A stretch of DNA of 64,000 bases, from positions 1 to 64,000 of the forward strand of contig NZ_JAIGQB010000004.1 of the NCBI RefSeq assembly GCF_021083185.1, read 5' to 3'. The position numbers were made by a program, and so were the translations under genes. This stretch comes from Nocardioides furvisabuli (GTDB lineage Bacteria; Actinomycetota; Actinomycetes; Propionibacteriales; Nocardioidaceae). Positions within the stretch are counted from its first letter, which is position 1. Every line of letters begins with the position of its first letter. Under the pieces are notes generated by a model, which was not told the origin of the DNA, did no database searches, and saw only the letters and a program-made list of their open reading frames with translations. Positions 15,993 through 24,677 of this stretch are shown here, piece by piece.

Positions 15993-16775
15993 ACGATGCG
16001 GTGCCGTGACCCGCGGCCTCCCCTGCGGCGCCAGCGGGGCCTCGCGCGGACGGGGCACGAGATCGGCGGTCCCGCCGGCGTCGTAGACCTGACGGAGCAT
16101 CGCCACGGCCTCGAGCTGCGTCCTGGCCCCGAGCTTGGCCCGCAGCGCCTTCACGTGGCTGCGCACGGTGCCCACGCTGACGTCCATGAGAGCCGCCACC
16201 TCGACGACGCGCCGGCCCGAGGCGAGCAGCTCGAGCACCCGCATCTGCTGCGGCGACAGCGTCCGCATCAGCGCGATCAGCACCCGACGGCTGTCAAGGG
16301 CCTGCACCCAGGCCGCCCGGAGCGCCAGTCGCTTGGCGGGGTCCATCAGCAGGTCGCCGGTGGTGAGCCGCTCGACGACCTCCATCAGCTGGCTGATCGA
16401 GTTCGCCCCGGTGACCACGTCGACGGCCCCGCCCTCGAGGAGGCCGCCCCACCAGATGGCAGTCTGACCCGGTGCGACCACGGCCACCCGAACGTCGCCG
16501 ACGGCCACCAGCCGACTGATCTCCTCCACGACGGTCAGGCTGTCCTCGCCGTCGAAGATCGCCACGACGTAGCGCGTGGTGCCGGCGTCCCGACCCTCCC
16601 AGGCGTCGCGCGCGACCGTCTCCCACGGTCGGACGGCCACCGCGGCGCCCGCCGAGGTGAGGGCCGCGGCCACTGCCTGCGCCACCAGCAGGTGCGGCGA
16701 GACGATCCACGTGACCACGCGGTCGTCCCCGGGAGGTGCTGCTCCGGCACCGGTGCCGGACGGTGGACCATCCAT
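15990..16775 (-). CDS. LuxR-family regulator with degenerate receiver domain
   Basis: The 261-residue protein has an N-terminal receiver-like fold and a C-terminal LuxR/NarL helix-turn-helix. The DNA-binding part reads LSPQQMRVLELLASGRR followed by VGTVRSHVKALRAKLGA. In the receiver part the usual acidic pair and following histidine are replaced by S-P-H, though an aspartate remains in AIFDGED, so phosphorylation may not be its signal. The ATG at 16775 directly follows a GGAGGAGGG stretch. It is transcribed away from the sensor kinase gene, across a 410-base region with palindromes, and is a likely regulator of the EPS locus. Confidence 0.85.
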   Translation of the reverse strand: MDGPPSGTGAGAAPPGDDRVVTWIVSPHLLVAQAVAAALTSAGAAVAVRPWETVARDAWEGRDAGTTRYVVAIFDGEDSLTVVEEISRLVAVGDVRVAVVAPGQTAIWWGGLLEGGAVDVVTGANSISQLMEVVERLTTGDLLMDPAKRLALRAAWVQALDSRRVLIALMRTLSPQQMRVLELLASGRRVVEVAALMDVSVGTVRSHVKALRAKLGARTQLEAVAMLRQVYDAGGTADLVPRPREAPLAPQGRPRVTAPHR

Positions 16776-17185
16776 CCCTCCTCCTCGGGCCGAGATGGGA
16801 CAGACCCTTGCCGCACGGGGCCGACGACAGGCGTCCACGCGGGCAAGGTGCACCGAATTGGGGACGGGCAACCGGGGGCGGGACCGGGCCGTGGGCCACG
16901 ACGTCTGCCTTGTTCCTTGTCGCGCACTGGAGCCCTGCTGGGAGGACCGTGGGGCCGGGCTTGACCAAGACTGCACGAGGCCTGAACAAGGCGGACCAGA
17001 CCGCCTTTGCCCCAATTGGGGTATGCGCCACACACTCGGTGGATCGCCCCGGGACAAGGTGGTTTCACTGATCCTGGGCACCTGCTCCACCAGCAGGCGT
17101 CCCTGGTCCGGCAGCACGGGAGAGCCGTCGGACACGCACCACAGGGAGCTCGGGGAAAAATGCGTCACACACAGGGGGGATGGCC
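16776..17185. promoter_or_regulatory. Divergent regulatory region with CCCCAATTGGGG palindrome
   Basis: The 410 bases between the LuxR-type gene and the kinase gene hold no credible gene. At 17010-17021 there is a perfect 12-base palindrome, CCCCAATTGGGG, followed by TATGCG. A related half-matching site, CCGAATTGGGG, lies at 16853-16863. Both contain AATT in an otherwise very GC-rich stretch. They are candidate operators for the adjacent LuxR-type or NarL-type regulators. Similar sequences recur upstream of other EPS genes. Confidence 0.5.
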
Positions 17186-18688
17186 ATGCTCAGGCCGTTC
17201 ATGGAGAACGTACGTCACAGGGTCGGGACACCGGTCGCCACGGCGGCCTCGTTCGCGGTCCTCATCTGGCTCGGCACGCAAGGCGCCCACGAGTGGCAGG
17301 TCTCGCCGGCCGTCCGGACGCTGTCGTCGCTCGGCGACGGCGTCGTCAGCGGGGTCTTCGTCACCGGCGCCATCTGCGCCGCCGTGGTGACCTGGCGCCG
17401 CCACGCGAGCCCGCTCACGGGCTGGATCGTCGCCACCGGCGCGCTCGTGGCCGCGCAGGCCCTGCTCGTCACCACGCTCGCCCTCCAGGGCCGGCAGTCC
17501 GGCGACCCGGCCGCGGGACAGGCACTGCTCCTGGCAGCAGCGACGGCGGGGCTCGTCGCGGTCGTCGTGCCGCTGCTGCGCCTGGACCAGGTGCGCCACG
17601 TCGTGGACGACGGCTTCGCGATCGGGCTGGGCATGGGGGTCGTGGCTGCCGGCCACGTGCTCCTGCAGCTGCCCGCCCCCGCGCCCGGGGCGACCTCGCT
17701 CCCGGCGCTCGCCGAGGCGATCGTCGGCGTCGTGGTCCTGACCCACGTCGCCGCGGTCCTCCTCGTGCTGCGCCAGCACGCCCTGTCGCCGTCACTCGCG
17801 CTGCTGCTCCTCACCACCGTGGCGGTGGTGGGAGTCGGCCTGGTGATCCACCTGTGGGGCTCGGCCGGCACGGTGGAGCTGACCCTCGTGGCCGTCGCCC
17901 GCGCCGCGACCGGGGCAGCGTGGCTGGGCATCGGCTGGGCCAGCCTCCAGCGCGACGCGGTCGTCGACGACGAGCTCGAGGCCCGCATGACGGCCGAGAT
18001 CGACCTCGCCGTCCAGGCCGGCAGCCGTGACCAGAGCGAGCGGCTGCACGAGCTGCGCAGCACGGTGGCCGGCCTGGTCAACGGCTCGGCGCTGCTCGAC
18101 AACGCCGACATCCCCGACGAGGCGCGCCGGCACCTGTGCGAGTCGGTGCACCGCGAGCTCCAGCGCATGCAGCGCCTGCTCGCCGGCGAGCACGGCTCCA
18201 CCACCGACCTCGACCTCGACGAGACGCTGCACCTGATCCTGGACCTCCAGCGGCTCAAGGGCCGCCACGTCGAGCTCCACACCAGCGGGGGCACGGTGCG
18301 GGCGCGCTACGACTCCCTCGCCGAGGTCGTCAACATCCTCATGGACAACGCCGCCACCCACGGCGGCTGCGACCACAGCCTGGTCGAGGTGGTGCGGCGC
18401 GACGAGGAGACGGTGGACATCACCGTCTCGGACAACGGCCGCGGCATCCCCGAGGACCAGCGCGCCCGCATCTTCGACTGGGGCAACCGCGGTGTGGACT
18501 CCCCCGGACAGGGGATCGGGCTGCACGTCGCCCAGCGCCTCATGGCCGAGGACGGCGGCACGCTGCGCCTCGCCGAGGCCCGGGGCCCGGGGTCGGCCTT
18601 CGTCATCTCACTGCCCTCGGCACGCCGCTCGCCCGAGAACCACATCCCCCGGGAGGACTCCCATGGCGCCTGGCGCATCCCGGGCTGA
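17186..18688 (+). CDS. Membrane sensor histidine kinase
   Basis: The 500-residue protein has an N-terminal sensor of about seven membrane helices (to about 255), a short linker, a histidine-containing helix near 285 (RLHELRSTVAGL), and a HATPase domain with N-box NILMDNAATHG near 380, G-box SDNGRGIPEDQ and GQGIGLHVAQRL. It has no extracellular domain, so it probably senses a membrane or small-molecule cue. The ATG at 17186 is preferred to one at 17180 because it is correctly spaced from AGGGGGG. Its end overlaps the response regulator gene by 26 bases, so the pair is a two-component system. Confidence 0.88.
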   Translation: MLRPFMENVRHRVGTPVATAASFAVLIWLGTQGAHEWQVSPAVRTLSSLGDGVVSGVFVTGAICAAVVTWRRHASPLTGWIVATGALVAAQALLVTTLALQGRQSGDPAAGQALLLAAATAGLVAVVVPLLRLDQVRHVVDDGFAIGLGMGVVAAGHVLLQLPAPAPGATSLPALAEAIVGVVVLTHVAAVLLVLRQHALSPSLALLLLTTVAVVGVGLVIHLWGSAGTVELTLVAVARAATGAAWLGIGWASLQRDAVVDDELEARMTAEIDLAVQAGSRDQSERLHELRSTVAGLVNGSALLDNADIPDEARRHLCESVHRELQRMQRLLAGEHGSTTDLDLDETLHLILDLQRLKGRHVELHTSGGTVRARYDSLAEVVNILMDNAATHGGCDHSLVEVVRRDEETVDITVSDNGRGIPEDQRARIFDWGNRGVDSPGQGIGLHVAQRLMAEDGGTLRLAEARGPGSAFVISLPSARRSPENHIPREDSHGAWRIPG

Positions 18689-19349
18689 GCACCGCGTCCT
18701 GATCCTCGACGACCACGTCCTCTTCGCGGAGGCGCTCGAGCTCGCGCTGTCGCTGGAGGGCTACGACGTACGCCGCCTCGAGCTGCCCGAGGAGGGCGGG
18801 TCGATGGCGACCCTGCGGTCGATGGCGCTGCGGGCCAACCCCCGCACCGTGATCCTCGACCTCGACCTCGGCCGCTTCGGCGACGGCGTCAACCTCGTGG
18901 CTCCGCTGGCCCGGGCGCACGTGAACGTCGTGGTGGTGACCGCGTCGCAGGACATCGGCCGCTGGGGCGAGTGCATGCGGCTGGGGGCGCGCAAGGTGCT
19001 CACCAAGGGCGGTGCGCTCCAGCAGGCCCTGTCGACCGTGCGCCGGCTGCACCAGGGCCTGCCCGTGGTGACGCGGGAGGAGCTGGAGTCGCTCCTGGAC
19101 GCGTGGTCGCAGCAGAGCCGCGCCGACGAGGACATCCGCCGGCGGCTCGACCGGCTCACCCCGCGCGAGCGCCAGGTCCTCGGCGCCCTGATCGAGGGGC
19201 GCACCGTGCGCGCGATCTCCCAGGACAGCGTCGTCTCCGAGGCGACCGTCCGCACGCAGGTGAAGTCGATCCTCAACAAGCTCGAGGTGTCGTCGCAGCT
19301 GGCGGCGGTCGGCATGGCCAACCAGATCCGGTGGAGGCAGGGCGCGTGA
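18663..19349 (+). CDS. NarL-type response regulator
   Basis: The 228-residue protein has a receiver domain with the acidic pocket LILDDHVLFAEAL, the phosphate-accepting aspartate in RTVILDLDLG, a Thr in VVTASQD and the lysine in VLTKGG. A LuxR-type helix-turn-helix follows (LTPRERQVLGALIEG and TVRTQVKSILNKLEV). All receiver key residues are present, unlike in the LuxR-type protein at 15990. It starts inside the kinase gene and its stop overlaps the next gene by four bases. It probably acts on EPS gene promoters. Confidence 0.9.
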   Translation: MAPGASRAEHRVLILDDHVLFAEALELALSLEGYDVRRLELPEEGGSMATLRSMALRANPRTVILDLDLGRFGDGVNLVAPLARAHVNVVVVTASQDIGRWGECMRLGARKVLTKGGALQQALSTVRRLHQGLPVVTREELESLLDAWSQQSRADEDIRRRLDRLTPRERQVLGALIEGRTVRAISQDSVVSEATVRTQVKSILNKLEVSSQLAAVGMANQIRWRQGA

Positions 19350-21118
19350 GCGGGCTGAGCGGCGTCCGCTCGTTCTCCCCCACCGGTCCCACCCGCGACG
19401 TCCTGGACCGGATGGCAGCGGCGCAGGCGCACCGCGGGACCGACGGCTCCGAGGCCTGGCTCGGACCGGGCGTCGGGCTGTCCGGTCCCGCACACTCGGT
19501 CGACGGGCGCTGGGTGGTGGTGCTCGACGGCCGCGTCCACCACCTCGCCCGACTCCGCTCCCACCTGGATCACCGCTTCCGCACCGACGACCCGGGCGAG
19601 GTGGTGGCGGCCGGCCTCGCCGTGGAGGGCATCAGCTTCGTCGAGCGGCTGATGGGAGCGTTCAGCCTCGTCGCCCACGACCTGCGCACCGACACCACGC
19701 ACCTGGTGCGCGACCGTCTCGGGGTGCTGCCGCTGCACTACCGGCACCTCCCCGGCCAGATCGCCTTCGCCTCGGAGGTCAAGGCGCTGCTCACGGTGGG
19801 GCCCGCCCCGGAGGTGGACCACCGCAGCCTCGACGCCTACCTGACCTTCCGCGCGGTGCCGGCTCCCGACACCCTCTTCGAGGGCATCAAGACGGTGCGA
19901 CCGGCCCACCGCATCGCGGTGATGCCGGGCGGCCACGTCGAGGAGGTCGCGTGGTGGTCGCCGCCGGAGACCGATCCCGACGGCACCTGGGAGGCCGACG
20001 ACGCGATCGAGGCCGTCCGCGACGGCGTACGCGAGGCGGTGGGGTCCGCGCTCGACCCCGGGCCTGCGGTCGGCTTCCACCTGACCGGCGGCCTCGGCAG
20101 CAGCCTGGTGGCCGCGCAGGCCCAGCAGCTGCTCGGCGAGGACCCCCTTGAGACCTTCTCGCTGGTGTGCGACGACGGCACCGGCGAGGATCTCGCCCGG
20201 ACCCGGCGTCTCGCCGTCCTGCTCGGCAGCACCCACCGCGAGGTGCGGCTGCGGGCCGGCGACCTGACGGACCTCGTGACGCCGCTGACCTGGCACCGGG
20301 ACGCCCCGCTGTCGGACCCGGGCGACGTCGCCGACCACGTCGTGGCACGCACTGCCGGCGCGCACGTCGGCGCCCTCGTCTCGGGCCACGGCGCCGACGA
20401 GCTCTTCGGGGGTCATCCCCGCTACCGCCTGGCCCGCGCGGCCGAGCGGTCCTCCACCCTTCCCGGCCGGCTGCGCTCGGGCCTGGTCGGCACGGTGGAG
20501 CGCCGGCTCGGCGCACCCTTCTCGGCGCCCGAGCGCCGCCGCCTGCTCGGTGGGGCGCCGCCCGCGGACCGGCGTACGGCGAGCGCGCCCGGCATCGATC
20601 CGGTCGATCGGATGATGCGCCACGACCTCCGGCACGGTCTGCCCGACGACCTCGAACGGATGGACCGGATGGCCACGGCCGCCTCGCTCGACCTGCGGCT
20701 GCCGCTGCTCGACGAGCGGCTCGTCGAGCTCGCCCTCCGCCTGCCCACCTCGGTCAAGGTGCGCTCGGGCTGCACGCTGTGGGTGCTGCGCGAGGCGGCG
20801 CGACCGCTGCTGCCGGACGAGGTGATCGAGCACCGCGGTGCCGCCGGCGGTCCCGGCGCCCCTGGGGCGCACGACTGGTGGTACACCGCGGCGCGTGACC
20901 AGGCGCGCGAGCGCCTCACCGGCCGGGACTCGTGGGTCGCGCAGACCTTCGACCAGGCCCTCGTGCGCGACCTGCTGCTGCGCCACGAGCACGGCGGCCA
21001 CGAGACCGACCGGCTCTGGACGCTGCTCGCCCTCGAGGTGTGGCACGAGTGCTTCTTCGGGGCAGCGCCCCGCGTGCCACGACCGCGCCAGTCGGCCGGC
21101 GTGCGCCACCCTGCGTGA
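19346..21118 (+). CDS. Asparagine-synthetase-like amidotransferase with altered active sites
   Basis: The 590-residue protein has the two-domain plan of AsnB: an N-terminal glutaminase-type domain and a C-terminal synthetase domain. In active enzymes Cys2 releases ammonia from glutamine. Here the protein begins M-S-G-L-S-G, so the nucleophile is serine, and the usual H-R-G-P-D is HRGTD. The ATP-binding loop, normally S-G-G-L-D-S, reads TGGLGSS at 247-253, so the aspartate is lost. SGHGADELFGG near 346 is kept with one change. Related proteins occur in exosortase-A EPS loci, and this gene directly follows the two-component system (GTGA overlap). It may use other chemistry or be a binding protein. 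Confidence 0.8.
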   Translation: MSGLSGVRSFSPTGPTRDVLDRMAAAQAHRGTDGSEAWLGPGVGLSGPAHSVDGRWVVVLDGRVHHLARLRSHLDHRFRTDDPGEVVAAGLAVEGISFVERLMGAFSLVAHDLRTDTTHLVRDRLGVLPLHYRHLPGQIAFASEVKALLTVGPAPEVDHRSLDAYLTFRAVPAPDTLFEGIKTVRPAHRIAVMPGGHVEEVAWWSPPETDPDGTWEADDAIEAVRDGVREAVGSALDPGPAVGFHLTGGLGSSLVAAQAQQLLGEDPLETFSLVCDDGTGEDLARTRRLAVLLGSTHREVRLRAGDLTDLVTPLTWHRDAPLSDPGDVADHVVARTAGAHVGALVSGHGADELFGGHPRYRLARAAERSSTLPGRLRSGLVGTVERRLGAPFSAPERRRLLGGAPPADRRTASAPGIDPVDRMMRHDLRHGLPDDLERMDRMATAASLDLRLPLLDERLVELALRLPTSVKVRSGCTLWVLREAARPLLPDEVIEHRGAAGGPGAPGAHDWWYTAARDQARERLTGRDSWVAQTFDQALVRDLLLRHEHGGHETDRLWTLLALEVWHECFFGAAPRVPRPRQSAGVRHPA

Positions 21119-21167
21119 CCACCTGCGCGACTGCGTACCTGCCTGTGGGCGGTGGCCTGGCGTGGCC

Positions 21168-21201
21168 GCGGCGACCGAGGAGGGGGAGCCTCGGTCGCCG
21201 C
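21168..21201. terminator. Perfect 13-base hairpin after the asparagine-synthetase-like gene
   Basis: GCGGCGACCGAGG and CCTCGGTCGCCGC pair perfectly around AGGGGGAG, starting 50 bases after the stop codon. The T-run is weak, as is usual at this GC content. It probably ends the kinase-regulator-synthetase transcript. Confidence 0.6.
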
Positions 21202-21490
21202 CGCTGGTTCGCTGCATCGTCCATGACGAGGTGTGGGGCCCCTCGCCATCCACGGGCCGCACAGACCCGTAACCGGAAGAGAACCAGCGGCCTCGAACCA
21301 GCATGGTGCACCTCTTCGAGAGTAGCTCCGGGCACCGGTGCGGCCCATCCCTCCGACTGGGTAAACCGGGGTGCGTGGGGGCGGCACGCCTTTCGCCGAA
21401 TTGCGGCATGCCGCGACCCACCGGCGTTCCTAGGCTCGCAGCACGGTCGGTGGAGCTCCTGCTCGCCGTGACGAGAGGGGGCTCGGCCTG
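21202..21490 (+). promoter_or_regulatory. Promoter region of the sugar transferase gene
   Basis: This gap holds no gene. CCGCTGGTTC at 21201-21210 is repeated in inverted form at 21281-21290. A site GCCGAATTGCGGC lies at 21395-21407 and resembles the AATT sites near the LuxR-type gene. A TAGGCT -10 element at 21431-21436 lies 54 bases before the ATG at 21491. The AATT site is centred about 30 bases upstream of the -10 element, where it would act on a -35 region. Confidence 0.45.
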
Positions 21491-22951
21491 ATGACGCAGA
21501 CGCTCCCGCAGGTCGCGCCCGACCAGGTGGCGCCTCCGGTCGTCCCCCGCCCGCGTCCACCGATGACACCGCGGGACCCCACGCTCGCGGTGGCCTCGGT
21601 GGCCGATGTCGTCGAGGAGCTCGCCGCCCGGCGCCCGCGCCGCGTGTGGCCGGTCGCGGCGCTCGACCTCGCCCTCGCCGTCGCCGTCGCGCTCGTGACC
21701 GCCCGCACCACCGACCTGCCGCTCGGGGTGGCGCTCGCCGCTGCCGCGCCGTGGCCGCTGCTCCTGCTGGCCGCGGGCCACTACCGCCGAGGCGCCCTGG
21801 GTGACGCGCGGGGCACCCGGGCCTGGGCGGCCGCGCGGACCGGCGTGCGCGCCACCGTGGTCGTCCTGGCGGGTGCGCCGCTGCTGGCAGCGGCGGATCC
21901 GATGGCGCTCGCGCAGCTGTCGGCCGCGTGCGGTGCCGCGAGTGCTGCCCACGCCCTCGCCCGACACCCCCGGCGTCCGCGCCTGGTCCTGGCCGGGCGG
22001 CCACGCGACGTCCGCGAGGCCATGGTCGAGCTGGCATCGACCGGGCAGCACGAGGTGGTCGCCGCCTGCCTGACGCGACCGTCCAAGGTCGCCCTGGACG
22101 CGACGGCGGCCTACGTCGGCCTCGACGGCTCGGCCGAGGTGGTCGAGCGCCACCGCGCCGACGCCCTGGTCCTGCTGCCGGGAGCACGGCTGTCCGCGAC
22201 CGAGGTGCGCCGCCTCCACTGGGCCCTCGGAGCCGTCGGCGCCGAGCTCTGCGTGGGCACCGGCCTCCTCGACGTCACCCCCGGGCGGGCCCGGGTGCTC
22301 GCGACGGGCGGGCTCGCCCTGGTCCACGTCGCACCGGCTCCCCTGCGCGGACCGCGCCGCTGGGTCAAGGAGGCCGTCGAGCGCACCTGCGCCGTCGTGG
22401 GGTTGCTTGCCCTGGTCCCGGTGCTCCTCGTCCTCGTGGTCCTGGTCCGGCTCGACTCCCCGGGTCCGGCGATCTACTCCCAGGTCCGTGTGGGCCGCGA
22501 CGGGCGCCTGTTCACGATGTACAAGCTGCGCTCCATGTCGACCTCGGCACCCGACGAGCGCCCGCAGCTCGTGGCGTGCAACGAGTCCGACGGGGTGCTC
22601 TTCAAGATCCGGCAGGACCCGCGCGTGACGCGGACCGGACGGTGGCTGCGGCGCACCAGCCTCGACGAGCTGCCCCAGCTGTGGAACGTGGTGCGGGGCG
22701 AGATGTCGCTGGTCGGGCCCCGCCCCGCCCTGCCCGACGAGGTCGAGCGCTACGGCGTCGACCCGCGGCGCCGGCTGGTCGTGAAGCCCGGCATCACCGG
22801 GTTGTGGCAGGTGTCGGGCCGCTCGGACCTGTCGTGGGCGGAGTCGGTGCGCCTCGACGTGCGCTACGTCGACAACTGGTCGCTGGGCCTGGACGCGGCG
22901 ATCCTGGTCCGCACCGTGCGCGCGGTGGTCTCCCACCGCGGTGCCTACTGA
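21491..22951 (+). CDS. Polyprenyl glycosylphosphotransferase (WbaP/WcaJ type), EPS initiation
   Basis: Transfers a sugar 1-phosphate from a nucleotide sugar to undecaprenyl phosphate in the membrane, the first step of EPS repeat-unit assembly. The 486-residue protein has about four N-terminal membrane helices, a middle Rossmann-like domain, a further helix near 300 (CAVVGLLALVPVLLVLVVL), and the catalytic transferase domain with DSPGPAIYSQVRVGRDGR, TMYKLRSM, LRRTSLDELPQLWNV and MSLVGPRPALPDEV. All catalytic motifs are intact. It opens the EPS biosynthetic part of the locus. Confidence 0.93.
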   Translation: MTQTLPQVAPDQVAPPVVPRPRPPMTPRDPTLAVASVADVVEELAARRPRRVWPVAALDLALAVAVALVTARTTDLPLGVALAAAAPWPLLLLAAGHYRRGALGDARGTRAWAAARTGVRATVVVLAGAPLLAAADPMALAQLSAACGAASAAHALARHPRRPRLVLAGRPRDVREAMVELASTGQHEVVAACLTRPSKVALDATAAYVGLDGSAEVVERHRADALVLLPGARLSATEVRRLHWALGAVGAELCVGTGLLDVTPGRARVLATGGLALVHVAPAPLRGPRRWVKEAVERTCAVVGLLALVPVLLVLVVLVRLDSPGPAIYSQVRVGRDGRLFTMYKLRSMSTSAPDERPQLVACNESDGVLFKIRQDPRVTRTGRWLRRTSLDELPQLWNVVRGEMSLVGPRPALPDEVERYGVDPRRRLVVKPGITGLWQVSGRSDLSWAESVRLDVRYVDNWSLGLDAAILVRTVRAVVSHRGAY

Positions 22952-22962
22952 GCTCCACGGTC

Positions 22963-24357
22963 TCAGGCTCGCTGCAGGGCAGCCTCCGCGATCCGGACCG
23001 CACCGGCCTGGTCGGTCTTGCCGTTGCCGAGCCGCGGGAGGGTCGCCACCGCGAGGAGGACGTCGGGCAGGACCGACGGAGCGACCCGCGTGGCGAGCTG
23101 CTCGCGGACGGCTGCCATGGTCTGCCCCTCTCCCTCCACGAGGGTGACGAGGGAGCCGTCGCGGGTGGCCACGGTGAAGCTGGCGACACCGCGCAGGTCG
23201 CGCACCACCGCGTCGACGTCGTCGAGGTTGACGAAGCTGGCGCTGCGCTTGACCAGGCGGCCGACGCGGCCGAGGCAGAACAGGACACCGCCGTCGGCCA
23301 CCCCGAGGTCGCCGGTGACGACCCGGCCCTGCTCCCACCGCGGGTAGTCCTGCCCGCCCCCGCCGAAGAGGTAGCCCGCACCGACGTGCGGCGAGTGCAC
23401 CGCCATCACGTCGCTGCCGACTCCGTCGGGCACCAGCGCGACCCGCCACGGCCCGAGGGCTCCCGGGCCGATGCCGACCGAGCCGTCCCGGGAGCGCAGC
23501 TCCTCGACCGAGGCGTACGCCGCGGCGCTCGCGAAGCCGGCCGTCTCGCTCGTGCCGTAGGTGTTGACGAGGGTGGCGGGCCCCAGACCGAGCACGGTGA
23601 CCGCCTGGGCGCGGGTGAGCCGGTCGCCGCCGCTGCCCCAGACCCGGACGCTGCACGGGGTCCCACGTCCTGCCTCCGCCGCAGCGAGGTCCGCGTAGCC
23701 CGGCGCCAGCCGGACGTGGGTGGCCCCGCGGCGCGCGAGGAAGGCCAGCGGGCGGACCCGGTCGGCGAGCGATCCGGACACGTGCAGGCTGGCCCCGGCC
23801 GCGAGCGCGAGCACCCAGTTGGTGAGCGCCAGGTCGTAGGACGGGTGGGTGGGTTCGCCCCACCGCGCGGAGGCGTCGACGTCGAGGGCCGCCGCGCCGT
23901 GCGGTGCGAAGTCGGCCAGGCACGCCCAGCTCGTCAGCACGCCCTTGGGGGCCGAACCGGTGGTGCCCGACGACATCGCGACGTAGCCGGCCGCACCAGG
24001 GTCCCGCCGCGGCGCGCCGCGGGCACGGTGCGGGTGCAGGCCGGTCCTGTCGACGACCAGGTCGGGGGCGAGCGCGGCGAGCACCGCCGCGGTGCGTGCC
24101 CCGCCGGCGGTGTCGAGGAAGCACACCGTGTGCCCGCCCAGGACCGCGGCCGCGAGCTGGACCACGGAGTCGACCGAGCTGGGCAGCACCACGGCCACCA
24201 CGGGCCGCGGCCCGGTGACGGCCCGGTCGACCTCGCGGGCGACCTCGTCGGCCCGACGTACGAGGTCGGGCAGGGTCAGCGACACCCGTACGTCCGCGAC
24301 CACGCTGCCGCCGGCGCGCGCCGCCACGGCGCGCAGGCGCTCGGCCAGCGCCCCCAT
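22963..24357 (-). CDS. AMP-forming acyl/aminoacyl ligase, EPS-cassette type
   Basis: Activates a carboxylic acid as an adenylate and probably loads it on the carrier protein encoded next to it. The 464-residue protein has the adenylation phosphate loop MSSGTTGSAPKGVL, a VNTYGTSETAGFAS motif, the ATP-ribose aspartate in GRVVTGDLG, and a C-terminal catalytic lysine in LGNGKTDQ. It is shorter than typical ligases of about 520 residues. The ATG at 24357 comes one base after the carrier-protein stop codon, so the two are coupled. Ligases next to a carrier protein and a PLP decarboxylase are known in exosortase-A EPS loci; the substrate is unknown. Confidence 0.82.
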   Translation of the reverse strand: MGALAERLRAVAARAGGSVVADVRVSLTLPDLVRRADEVAREVDRAVTGPRPVVAVVLPSSVDSVVQLAAAVLGGHTVCFLDTAGGARTAAVLAALAPDLVVDRTGLHPHRARGAPRRDPGAAGYVAMSSGTTGSAPKGVLTSWACLADFAPHGAAALDVDASARWGEPTHPSYDLALTNWVLALAAGASLHVSGSLADRVRPLAFLARRGATHVRLAPGYADLAAAEAGRGTPCSVRVWGSGGDRLTRAQAVTVLGLGPATLVNTYGTSETAGFASAAAYASVEELRSRDGSVGIGPGALGPWRVALVPDGVGSDVMAVHSPHVGAGYLFGGGGQDYPRWEQGRVVTGDLGVADGGVLFCLGRVGRLVKRSASFVNLDDVDAVVRDLRGVASFTVATRDGSLVTLVEGEGQTMAAVREQLATRVAPSVLPDVLLAVATLPRLGNGKTDQAGAVRIAEAALQRA

Positions 24358-24358
24358 C

Positions 24359-24634
24359 TCAGCCCGTGCAGGCGTCGACGTGGGCACCGAGCGAGGCCAC
24401 GGTCTCGAAGACCTCGGCGGTGATGTCGTCCTCGTCGAGCTCGAAGCCGAAGCGCACCTCGACGGCCGTGATCAGCTCGACCAGGGCGAGCGAGTCGAGC
24501 TCGGGCAGGCTGCCGAAGAGCTCGGTCCCCGGCGGGTAGCGCGACGGAGGGCCGCCGAGGACGTCGGCGAGCACCTCGGCGAGCGCCGTGGTGGTGGGAG
24601 TGGTCGTGGTGCTGCTGGTCATCGGGGTGGTCAT
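24359..24634 (-). CDS. Acyl carrier protein
   Basis: A 91-residue carrier protein with a Thr-rich N-terminal tail (STTTTPTTT) and one four-helix carrier domain. The phosphopantetheine site is Ser in the motif ELDSLALVEL, which is the D-S-L type, followed by the acidic recognition helix. A GAGAGG ribosome site precedes the ATG at 24634. It lies between the PLP decarboxylase and the ligase on the same strand. It most likely carries the acid activated by the ligase rather than fatty acids, which is an inference from context. Confidence 0.88.
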   Translation of the reverse strand: MTTPMTSSTTTTPTTTALAEVLADVLGGPPSRYPPGTELFGSLPELDSLALVELITAVEVRFGFELDEDDITAEVFETVASLGAHVDACTG

Positions 24635-24677
24635 CGGTTGCCTCTCTGGGCGCGGTCTGGGGTCACGGACTCGCTGC

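Noticed and set aside
18761..24124. Open reading frame of 1787 codons on the minus strand
   Set aside because: It is antisense to the response regulator, asparagine-synthetase-like and sugar-transferase genes and in part a shifted frame of the ligase; its composition is arginine- and glycine-rich without domains.
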